From the NCBI GenBank assembly GCA_023213395.1, contig CM041465.1, positions 249,681,741-249,745,740 of the forward strand: a stretch of 64,000 nucleotides of DNA, read 5' to 3'. Within the stretch, counting starts at the first letter, position 1. Each line of letters starts with the position of its first letter. Below, piece by piece: positions 54,007 to 64,000 of this stretch. Both the position numbers and the translations under genes were made by a program. The notes below the pieces were generated by a model. It searched no databases. It was given only the letters and a program-made list of their open reading frames with translations, and was not told the DNA's origin. Source of the stretch: Cycas panzhihuaensis. Lineage: Eukaryota > Cycadophyta.

Positions 54007-55029
54007 CCCCTCTTTAATGTGAATATAGGATTATAGCTTTTAATCAACTTCATTATTATAGGCGAAAGTAGGAATTATCCTTGTTATCATATTTGCATCT
54101 AACACATCCCCCCTCAAGGATAATTTTATTGATTCTAAACTAACACACTTTTTTACTCTTTTAAAACACTATTATTCAACTTCTTTATATGTCACACAAT
54201 TTCAAAGGTCTCTGTACTTTCAATTGGGATCAATTTCCTCTCTTTAATGGTTCCTTTTGTATTGAACTCGCTCCACACTAATTTTGCATCAACTCTTAGC
54301 TTTTTAAGTGGTTTTTTTTTTCCCTAATAAATATAGGCTTCATTCATGGATGATATATGGTAATATAGCCTCCCCTATGCTTGGAACAATAACATGGGGC
54401 TTCACATGCTTTCAATATAATCTTTTATGGATTTAACATATACCCATATAGCCTCCTATGCCACAATATTACTTCAATATAGCCTAAACTTTTACAGTAG
54501 TCTTCGTGACATATTTTTTCTTTTTTTACTTAATAAGTAAATATATGTTTAAATATGCATAGGTGGAACACCTCATTTCAAACACTTTAATATAGTCTCA
54601 TTATAGCCTTACAGTTTCATAGACCAAATAATTTAGATGCAGCTTTTGAATATCACATGCTTCAACTTGGCCTGTACATGTATTGGTATGTCTTCTAAAG
54701 GATTTAGGTGGTTATTAAACCCTTATAAATTACCTTTTATTTATCAAGAAAGTTTTATGCATTTTGAATGGGTAAATATATCTCCTCGCTTCAAAACATA
54801 TAGGTGTAGCCTACATGGTTGGCTTCTTAAAGGCTCTTGTAGTAAATATAGCCTCACACCTATTTTATACTTCTTTGCGTCACATCTATTTTTTAAAAAA
54901 CATCTCTATGAGACTAATTTTCCTGAGTTCATCAACATGCACTATGCTAGCATCGACCAAAGTCATCACTTGAGCATAATAGGCTTTGACTTCCTTATCA
55001 TCATCATCATCATCGTCTTATGATGCCTT

Positions 55030-55795
55030 CTATATGTCCTTTTTTGAACCAACATTTTTTCTCCATATGGCTGATTTTCTTATATTAGTTACACCTTCTA
55101 AAGAATTTCTTCTTTCTCTTCTCTTGATTTTCTTTAGAATTTTCACATTTTTCTTTATCTTTGCACCTCCTTTCCTTCTCATCTTCATGGGTGAGGCTTG
55201 ATTGGGTTCATAACTACCCAATAAACTATGGTGCTTCAACCTGGCATCCTTACTAGAATGAGACTCTTCAATTCCTTAAATGATTCACCCTCCATTACTT
55301 CATCCCTTTTGTAGATGGTCTGGAAGGTTCCAAATACTATTGGTAGTTTTGCCATAATTAATGCAAATAATAATGCATCATTTATTAAGCTAGACTTTAT
55401 ATCCTCTAATTTATTTCTCAAATATATTCTTTTATTCAAGTAGGTGCATATATTACTTTCATCTTCTACTATTGCATTAAGAAGCTCCATCATTAAAGCA
55501 ACACGATGATTTAACTTCTTCCCCTCAAACATGTCATATATTTTTATTTAGATGTTGTTAAGTATATTTAAGTTGTGAACAAGGGCTTTCTGATCTGGGG
55601 CTAATGATAGTTTAATCAATCTAATGGTCATAAACTATTTTTCCTCCAAATAAGTTCTCTCCTTCTCATTTAATGGAATGACCAGTAGCTTGTTTTTATT
55701 GATTTTCCATAATTGATTCACTCTTAGAGTGATTTCCATATTGCTTCTATTCCCATTAAATATTACAATTGGCTTCTCCATAGTCATAATTCTAT
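55030..55795 (-). pseudogene. Element D gag
   Basis: The minus strand opens near 55,790 with MTMEKPIVIFNGNRSN. The open stretch 55,532-55,236 carries KLNHRVALMMELLNAIVEDE, then CTYLNKRIYLRNKLEDIKSS and LPIVFGTFQTIYK, the UBN2 gag domain. Behind it a zinc-knuckle-like stretch has lost its cysteines (VTNIRKSAIWRKN). Gag alone cannot transpose the element; it would need RT and integrase from a relative. Stops separate the N-terminal part. Confidence 0.75.
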
Positions 55796-56933
55796 TAGAT
55801 GAATGAGAAATAATCTCCTTCTAATATTTTTCTCTTCTCAAATCATATTGTTTCTACTATTTTCTTGTCAAAACATCAATTTCACACCTAGATACCTCTT
55901 AAATATGACCTACATACTTCAAATGTGTTTCTCAGGCTTTACACTAGTTTTAATTATTCTTCCACAACCTTTATGTATACTAATGTGGCTTGAAAGAGTT
56001 TCAATAGGCTTGTATTATTTTTGTTGTCGATGCTCATGTTGCTCCACAACTTTGGATGCTCTAGATCGATACTTCACGACCTTTGAATGACTTGAAATGT
56101 TGCTTCATAATGCACTTCATATAATTTCCACAACATACCATGCATTACATAATGTGGCTTACTTGGTGTTCACATGATGCACCCACATACTTTATACTTC
56201 TTAAATATGCTCTATGGATTTGGTTATTGACTTGAATATGGTTGCATGTGCTTTTATCACTATGGAGTGAGCAACAATGTTCATAATACATGAGCCACCA
56301 CCATTAATATCATCCAAAGTAACAACCATTCTTCCATGGTTCTCGATTGATATAATCTCATTTAATTTAAGGTTTTAAACCTTAAATATAAGTTATATTA
56401 TATTACATTGATTCACAGATCATCATAATTAGTCAATGGAGCATCATTGATACCCATTCTTCATGTCATCATCACACAGCATGTAACAACACCAATCTTT
56501 GCTTAGTGTAAAAAAAATTGATCTTTAGTGTAAGGGCAACCTCCTTGTACATAAGAATATAAGTATGCATGCCTTGCTTTGCTTTAGCTTGTAACATGGC
56601 ATTAAGATGAAAATTTACATTAACATTATATGGGAAATGCATATATAGCTCCAGACATACCCATCAACCAACTATAAATATCTCTAATTTTGCTTCTTCT
56701 ATAGTTGTGGCAATAACATCAAAGGCAACATTTGCATCAATGAATAACTAAGCCTCACTACCATCTATAGTTAGGCCTCTTGGTGGAGAAAACAATGCAA
56801 AATAGTGACTATGACACCACCCTTCTAGAGGCCTTAATCCTGCATTATTAATTGTTGCCACCTCTAAACAAATACCTCTATCTATCAAAAGAAAAAAAAT
56901 GTGTGGGCCACATACCTACATCATCGTCTGGGT

Positions 56934-57070
56934 ATTATTAACCAATAAAGAATTAAAACAACTACATGTAGGTATGACAATTTGTGTAGAGGTGGCAAAA
57001 AACGTGTGGGCCACATGCCTCTACACAACATCATTTTAGGCATCTTTTAAATTCTTTATTGGTTAATAAT
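56934..57070. repeat. Foldback element with 25-bp inverted ends
   Basis: Left arm 56,934-56,958 and right arm 57,045-57,070 are reverse complements except for one added base. The loop of ~85 bp holds a second inverted pair (TGTGTAGAGGTGGC against GCCACATGCCTCTACACA). Size and shape are those of a small MITE or foldback. No target duplication is clear. Confidence 0.7.
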
Positions 57071-57103
57071 GGCATACCATTCCTTTACAACCTTCACAGT
57101 CAA

Positions 57104-57130
57104 ATAAATAAATAAATAAATAAATATATG

Positions 57131-57221
<91 letters not shown>
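57104..57221. repeat. (AAAT)n and (TA)n microsatellite
   Basis: Seven AAAT-type units followed by a ~90-bp TA run in the leader of element D. Confidence 0.95.
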
Positions 57222-57224
<3 letters not shown>

Positions 57225-58388
57225 ATGTTTTGAAAATATATGAGTTTTCAATGTTATAACTCTTTAGCATTGCTCTAACAATAGTTACTCGTTGCTTCTA
57301 CTCTCCAAAAGTTGTGTTCCTCTCTACCTAACTTACATGTTGTATCCATAATGTAAGTTTTCTATAAAGGAATGAGGATTAGTAGCCTTTGAAACTTCCG
57401 TGATCTCCTCCAAGCTTGTGTTTTCATGACTACCTTCATGACATGACCAAAGTCTACTCTTCTTTAGCAAATCTTTTAACTTTTAGCCCATCATGGTTTA
57501 CACCATTCAAAACATTCATAATCAAATAAAATAACTCAAATTTTGAGATTATTTCTCCACTACCTAAGTCATGTTTACTCCTAGATGCATCAAATCTTTT
57601 GTCATTGGTTGCCAAATTATCTCCATTCTTCTGGGTATATATCTTCCATGAAGAAGAGTTGCTTGATCCTAGTGGATATTAAGATCCCACACTTCTTGTT
57701 GCCATGGTTTTCTTAATCTAGTTGGAGTAACCATCTTGGGGATTAGCTTGATTTCCAACAAACTTATACTCATTTTTATCTAACTAAAGTGATGTCACAA
57801 CAAGCCCATTGAGTAATAACAAGCTCATTCATTCTTTAATAATTATTTTATAGCTCTAAATTATCACAATTAGTGTCTAATTACCTTTACTTTCTCAAAA
57901 TGGGCCCAATCCATGTTATTCATAGCCAAACATGTTACCAATTAGTCATTCATGCCTCATATAAAGTTTAAATGCTATTTTGCATATCGTAATAGTCACT
58001 AATCCATTGTTGCCTTTGTTGTAACATCATTGTCAATTTCATATGAGTTCAATATTTTTACCATATATTTTTATTGCTTAAAATGAATATATTCATATTT
58101 TAGATTGTACACACATGCTTATCTTCCACTCAACAATGTATAAACAAGGTCAAACTATTTTAAAATCTTTAATATCTTCTTATGATGATAAAAATCATAT
58201 TTAGAATAACTTATTTTCTTTTCTTTTTTTTAATGACTCTACAACACCATTTTGTTCTCCTAGTAGTTTACAAAGAATTAACATCACCACTTCAAGGCTC
58301 TCATTTAGGTTACCAAATAACCTTTGATTTTGATTCAACTCCAAACTTGCCTCGTCTCAACTATATATCTTTAATGACTTAGATACCA

Positions 58389-58851
58389 TATGAAGAAATA
58401 TACATACATGTTTTCTTAACTACAAGATCTTGATCATGCATAATAAGCATCTAGAAAATAGTACATAGTTATTTACATGGAAAACCCTTATGGGAAAAAA
58501 CCTACCGTCAAACATAAAAATATTTGATTATATAGATTTGGTCTCATGACTCATCAAGATCACTTGACCTTGGTGGTTAGCCTTGTCAGGGCCTAATGCA
58601 TCTTGGTATACCATATGTCATTCTTATTCAATATTAATAACATATATGGGATTTATATTTATAATACCTTAAGGGGTTCATCCAACCAATGGTTGTAACT
58701 CTTTGTCATATATCGTGACCTTTCATTACATCTCATGTCTCTTCATTGTGTCTCATTAAATCCTTGATCCTCATGTCTCTTTGTATCTCTCAGTTAATCT
58801 ACGTGAGTCATTAACTCGATATGAAGTTAGCCTCAACTAAGTTTACTAATA
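58389..58851 (-). repeat. 5' LTR of element D
   Basis: 463 bp, homologous to 53,543-54,006, ending next to the primer site; AACTT follows at 58,852-58,856. Confidence 0.87.
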
Positions 58852-59027
58852 AACTTGTTCCTAATTATGTATTCCTTATCATCAAATATAACTTTATGCT
58901 TTTGCTCCATTATCTGGCCAAATGATATCAAGTTCTTGTTAAATGTAGGAACATGATTAAAACCATTGATTCATTTTGTATCTCCAAAATGTTTTTGGAT
59001 GGATACATTCCCTTTACCTATTACTAC

Positions 59028-59770
59028 TTAGAAAGTGTAATCTCCAAACATGATTTTTCTTGTTTGAGTATTATCCAACTCCTTAAACCATTCTTTCCTA
59101 TGAATCATATGGGTAGAGCAACTTGAATCAATGTACCAACTATCTTCTTCTTTATTAGCCATTAGACTTGATAGGAAAAATCTTTCATTTTCCTTTGGTT
59201 CTTCAATTTCTATATTTACTACTCTCATTTGTATGTTGAACCTTTTTTTGAAGTAACTAATTTTTAAGTGTCTATTTTTATGGTAATAAGAACAATGTAC
59301 TATTTCTCTTTCTTTACCTCTAGGACTCATTTTTCTTTGTCCTTGATTCCTTCCCCTTGGACTTTGTTCTCTTTTTCTATAGTTTTGAGGCCTAAAACCT
59401 TGCCCTTAACCTTGAATTCTATATGCTTGTCCCTAATAAAATTATCCTTGTCCTTGATGAAATTATCCTTAGCTTCTAAAGTTTTAACCCCTTCCTCTAG
59501 GAGATTGACTCTTCCCCTAAAACTTTAACCTTCAGAAGATAGCCTAATCTTCACCTTCATGGCAAATGCATGTTCCAAGGACTTACTACCGTCTTTCTTA
59601 TCTTCAACTACTAAGAACATGGCACTAAGTTGATCAATTTAAATGTAGTTAAGCCTTTGGAGACTTTAATACTTATGGCTATTATCTTAAACCTTTTAAT
59701 GTCACTAACACTTCTTAGTTGACCTTTAAAAAAAATACTTTTGTGAAACTCAAATGACCAAACTTTTAGA
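59028..59770 (-). pseudogene. Copia B gag and protease start
   Basis: From right to left: gag debris (59,770-59,340) with KDGSKSLEHAFAMKVK-like pieces in broken frames, then the open stretch 59,330-59,028 with a zinc-knuckle remnant (HCSYYHKNRHLKISYFK, two Cys lost) and the protease site SWYIDSSCSTHMIHRKEW, where DSG has become DSS. The N-terminal part of gag is missing or unrecognisable, as only ~100 bp lie between these frames and the LTR. Confidence 0.75.
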
Positions 59771-59864
59771 GTGGCATAGAAATGCACATATACCTAGATA
59801 CTTTTAGGATGAATGCCAAACTAAATGAATAGGCTACAAATCTTAGATAAACTATGATACTAAG

Positions 59865-60110
59865 TGAAGGTTTATCATGATTATAAAATAGATGAGATGA
59901 GACAAGGGTATGAAGAGTGAAATAGATCCAAAATATGGGTGGTGTCGATGAACACAAGGGTCTTCAAACCCTATAGATAAATAGGTAGGACTTTGAGCAT
60001 ACACTTCAAAGTCCACCATTGCCTAATGTTGACAAATATTAGAAAATATGTTGCCAGTATATAACATATCATGATTTAGAAAATAATCCTAATGTGGGAA
60101 TTATCCCAAC
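59865..60110 (-). repeat. 5' LTR of copia B
   Basis: 246 bp, homologous to 36,103-36,345. On the minus strand it starts GTTGGGATAATTCCC and ends TTCA, followed by the decayed primer site TAGTATCATAGTTT. Confidence 0.83.
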
Positions 60111-62245
60111 CAAACATATTCTTATATGCTTTATAATAAATTTTTTATCTTTAAATGTGTCATAAATAAGCCTTAAATATGTCTCTTTTTATTATTTTCT
60201 AACTAAACATGTTTCCAAACTCATCATCATATACTTGTTTGCATCAACATATACTCAAGAGCTTTTAAAATCATCAAAATATACTAGATCATTTCTCAAA
60301 TTTCTAAAAAAATGCACCTTTTAAAATGCTAAAAAGTATTTTTTCAACATTATTAATTAAAGTCTCCATCACATAATCTCCAAAACCTACCTTTCAATGA
60401 CTCATTGTATCCATTTCCAAGTTCTTTTTCTAACACAACTAATGACACTCAATGTTGACTCCATACTAAAATGTTATACTCAAAACATCAACAATATGCC
60501 ATGATAAAATAAAAAAGCCCCCAAAATGCCTTTAAATCCTTTTTATTTTTGGCATTAAGTCACGATATCTCTCCATATGACCATGCTATATCACTCTAGG
60601 GGGCTTATACAAATTTGGAAAGAATATTCAATCAGATTAAATTCAAAACAAACTCTATAAAAAATTCTTATATAGCAAAAAATCAATTCATCATGATTAG
60701 GGTTTTGGGCATATGAGTAGCCGCAAACTCAGAATTTAAGTGAAATTCCATCTTCGTCTTTTGATCTTGAGACCTATCAATTTTTTCTTCATCAATATTT
60801 ATGCAGTAACAATAATTTCTTCAGTGTGGATGACAAACAGTCAAATGAGCTACACATATCATCACATATCTTCAACAATGTATAATTTCTTCATTGATCA
60901 TGTTAATATAAAAAATAACACCAAATTTCTCCATTTCCCTTGTATATTATTCATCGGTGATCAATGGAATGGTATTTTAATCATCATGGGCAACTCTATG
61001 ATCTTCCAACATTGATATGCGACACTATTTGGTCATGATGAGACTATGGTGAACTTCCATTCCATTAGTAAAATTATAGCAAGACTCAACGAGATACTTG
61101 CAATCTATTGCCTTTTAGGGTTTAATATGGATTTATCCACACACACACACACACATACACACACATATATATAAACAATAATATTCTTGATAATGATCAA
61201 ATGGAAATTATGGACCTTCATGTGACTTGTGATGTTACACTCTCGCATTTAAATAAATTGCAATGCTTCAAGCCAACACCCTATCTCATTATTCATAACA
61301 TTTAATTTTCATACCCATCATTGTTAATAAATGAAGCTACTACACACTTTCGTATGTCATTACCTGAGAAATTCTACCATAATAATCTTATAATAACTAA
61401 ATCATAACAAACCCTCAAAACATTCTCATAAATAACAACTTCATGCTTCTAAAGAAATCTTAATTAACTGAATACTTATGACATCTTTGTCTTTCTATGC
61501 CTCTCATTTCATACCCATATATACTTATCAACTTTATGCTAAAACTCTAGTCTAATGCTAAGCTTCATATAATAACAACTTTCAAATAAATTTCTTATCC
61601 ATACATGCTAATTATATCAATGAATTAATGATTCATTAGTGTCTTAAAACTTTAAAACCTAAGGAAGTGTTCTCAACAAGGTAGTGAATCTCCACCGAGA
61701 TGCTTACAACTTCCTCCATAATATTAAACCAAGGAGGACATGATATTTATCACTATACATGCCTCTTATAATAATTTTCACTCACGTATGTAAGGTGTAT
61801 CTTCGTGCATTGATGAACTATATATATCACAACCTCTTCACACCTTTATGGATTCATTCAAACCTACATGCTTCATGAATATGTGCATTATATACATAAA
61901 ATAATATTCACAAAATGCATTAATCAAATCTCACTATTATTTTGAAGCTCTAATACTTTTTAACATGCTTCTATATGTGATCGCATCATATCAATATAAT
62001 AATATTTTTGGCTCATAAAGTTTGTCATACTAGTTCCTGATATTGTCTCATAGTGGATTAATACTAGCTCACACAATACATATATATATTATTCTTTGAT
62101 GGCAAAGATCATTACCATGTGCATGTGGTCTTCAACATCCTACTATGTCAGCTTGTTTCCTAATTTAGTTGTATAACTCTAAGATGATATCTTACTAGAA
62201 TCTTCATTTGTGTTTCATGATCTCTTAACCTAATCTTTAATGCCA

Positions 62246-62728
62246 TGTTAAAATTTATTGCATACAATAATAACTTATGTAATAAAGTAGGAGGAATGTG
62301 AAACATTCACTAATATATAACTTGTAGTGAACAATATGAATCATTCATGAGGTCGTTGTGATAAATATTTAGCACAATAAATGAAGTATATACACATTAA
62401 TATAGCACAATAATCACATAAGAAAGATATCATCATGAAACACCTAATTTAGACTTAGAAATCTCTAGATGCGAAAAACCATGAAAAAATGATGGACCTC
62501 TACTCTCTCTATTAGATCGTCTAAAATATTCAAATGATATGTATACATATTTATAAATCCATCTCTTCATATATAAACTAATAATTTTATGTTAATACAT
62601 CAACCAATTAACTCATATATGATAACCTTTCATATTAACCAATGATGTTAATTTATTTCCACTTGTACTTATCTATTATCAATTACTAATAAATATTTAT
62701 GAATTATATAAGTTAATATACCTAACCA
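62246..62728 (-). repeat. 5' LTR of element E
   Basis: 483 bp, homologous to 34,492-34,948. On the minus strand it starts TGGTTAGGTATATTAAC and ends TAACA next to the primer site TGGCATTAAAGATT. Confidence 0.8.
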
Positions 62729-63490
62729 TAAACCAAAAATAATTGTTCTTTCTATATCATGGATTCTTACTTTGTGTTTACTAGAGATTACCATTTGGGA
62801 ATGAGATGTGTCAAGATCTTAAATAAGTGTTTCTATGGCTATTAAGACACAATGTTAGCACTTGTATAATACTCTTCTCCTCTTCTTTTCTTGCAAATTA
62901 TTTGTTATTAGTATGCAAAAACCCTTAAATTAATTTTTTAGTACACTTTTTATAATTATTTTCTCTAAACCAATCTACTTTCATGATGGAGACACAAAAT
63001 ATCAATAATAAAGGGGGTATATCTCTGATGAATTGTACCATAACCATACCCATTTTAACTTTCAAATTCATCATTGAATTATTGGATAATTATAACCTAA
63101 TTGCTTGATCTACTGAATGTATCTTTCCTTGTGACCTATTTTATTAATTAATTAGAATTAACCATCACTTTAGTACATTGTTTAAATAATTAATGATGTA
63201 ATTCTTTTACTATAAATACTAACAACTAGATGCTTATTTTTATAAATCATGTAATGATACATATAATAGACCTATATAATATCATCATTAATAGATATAT
63301 AATGGATAAAATCCTTAGCAAAATCAAGTGTCATCAAAACTAATACAATATATAGGGTATGCTTCAAGGCTTCAAAATTTAATAAGATTTATCATCTCAA
63401 ACAAAAGAAATGTTTCTTTTTTTGAATAATTTATTTAATAAAGAATCTTTATCAATGAAATATGTGATAAATCATCTCATATAATAGAAA
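62729..63490. other. Unannotated AT-rich stretch
   Basis: No coding frame, repeat or transposon motif was recognised between the E element and the gypsy fragment. Confidence 0.5.
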
Positions 63491-63499
63491 TTTTAAAGC

Positions 63500-63960
63500 A
63501 ATGATTTAATTTCTTTTGGAGTTTTAGCTACAAACATGTCAAACATAACCACTAATTTATTTGGGTCAACATGATATCCTAAATAAAGATGATAAAACCC
63601 AAAAGAAAAATCTATTTATAAATAACACCAAAGATGTATTTTAGTGGATTCTAGATATTTCAATATTTTTTAACATCATTCAAAGACTAATATTAGGTCT
63701 TGGTTATGATCTTTGTTTTTTAGGAATGGCCTTTTAAGTCATTAGTGTATGCTTCAACAAATAGATTAATGGCATTATCAAATAATAAAGTCATAGCATA
63801 TTGGTATGTGTCCTTTATATTAATGAGGCAAAGGTACCCCAAAGGGATGTGAAGGATATTTTGAGTTAGTTTGTCTTAGAAATAATAATCTTATGGTAAT
63901 AAAATAAGCCATCTATCAAAGACATGAATCCCTAATAAGACACTTGGACAAATATTGAAT
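63500..63960 (-). pseudogene. Ty3/gypsy reverse transcriptase remnant
   Basis: On the minus strand a frame reads TYQYAMTLLFDNAINLFVEA, then YTNDL, which aligns with the gypsy RT pattern 'ATYQRAM..LF....EVYVDD'. Further on, NPLKYIFGVIYK fits 'NP.KC.FGV..G' and an ILGF-like stretch follows. The catalytic YVDD has become YTND. Stops and shifts are frequent and no other gypsy gene is recognised in the window. Confidence 0.65.
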
Positions 63961-64000
63961 TAATAAATCATTTTGGAAAAGTATATTTTTAACATCCTTG

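Larger units (their letters stand above)
53543..58851 (-). mobile_element. LTR element D, gag only, inserted in copia B
   Basis: A 5.3-kb element with LTRs at 53,543-54,006 (3') and 58,389-58,851 (5'), AACTT at both flanks, a primer site TGGTATCTAAGTC directly behind the 5' LTR (minus strand, about 58,376-58,388) and the polypurine AAAGAGGGG beside the 3' LTR. On the minus strand it has a long non-coding leader (58,375-55,800), a copia-type gag (55,795-55,030), and then only ~1 kb to the 3' LTR. No integrase, RT or RNase H was seen, so it is a non-autonomous derivative. The LTRs are clearly related but diverged. Confidence 0.87.

Overview
The window reads as nuclear DNA of a plant with a large, transposon-rich genome. 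It is AT-rich, has no intact host gene, and is filled with decayed Ty1/copia elements, an L1-type LINE with the plant-specific RNase H domain, non-autonomous LTR elements and very long TA/CA/TG microsatellites. Many copies are old and full of stops. A gymnosperm would fit, but the species cannot be fixed from the sequence. No tRNA, rRNA, CRISPR array or bacterial-type operon was seen.

Left third (1-21,491). After an unannotated AT-rich stretch comes a 0.7-kb microsatellite (3,376-4,076). It abuts a truncated copy ('copy A', 4,077-7,255, + strand) of a non-autonomous LTR family called E here. A 2.4-kb TA-rich microsatellite (7,256-9,644) then separates copy A from the 3' end of a minus-strand LINE (9,645-11,320). 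A small LTR element (T, TSD gagaa) sits next to this LINE. A segment of exactly 4,400 bp (10,755-15,154) is repeated in tandem as 15,156-21,491. The second unit carries 1,936 extra bp inside its copy of T, including a broken RING-finger gene fragment.

Middle (20,942-34,150). A minus-strand copia (F) with both LTRs lies inside a CA/TA microsatellite and has lost its integrase. It is followed by a plus-strand LINE (27,838-34,085) with a second, chimeric head in front of it and a 0.7-kb insertion in ORF1.

Right half (34,492-62,728). This is a Russian-doll nest. A 4.2-kb E element (minus) is split by a copia (B, minus, 36,103-60,110). B is split twice, by a plus-strand copia (C, 38,828-53,287) and by a gag-only LTR element (D, minus, 53,543-58,851, TSD aactt). 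C is in turn split by a 6.3-kb LINE (L2, minus, 40,290-46,563) with 13-14 bp target duplications and a 16-base poly(A). Removing the inserts in this order restores continuous homology at each level, so the relative order of insertion can be read directly. The window ends in a degenerate Ty3/gypsy reverse transcriptase fragment.

Nothing here looks like a working multi-gene system. The points of most interest are the nested stack, the exact tandem duplication with its presence/absence segment, the mirrored E-microsatellite-LINE arrangement at both sides of the window, and the microsatellite boundaries that replace parts of transposons.
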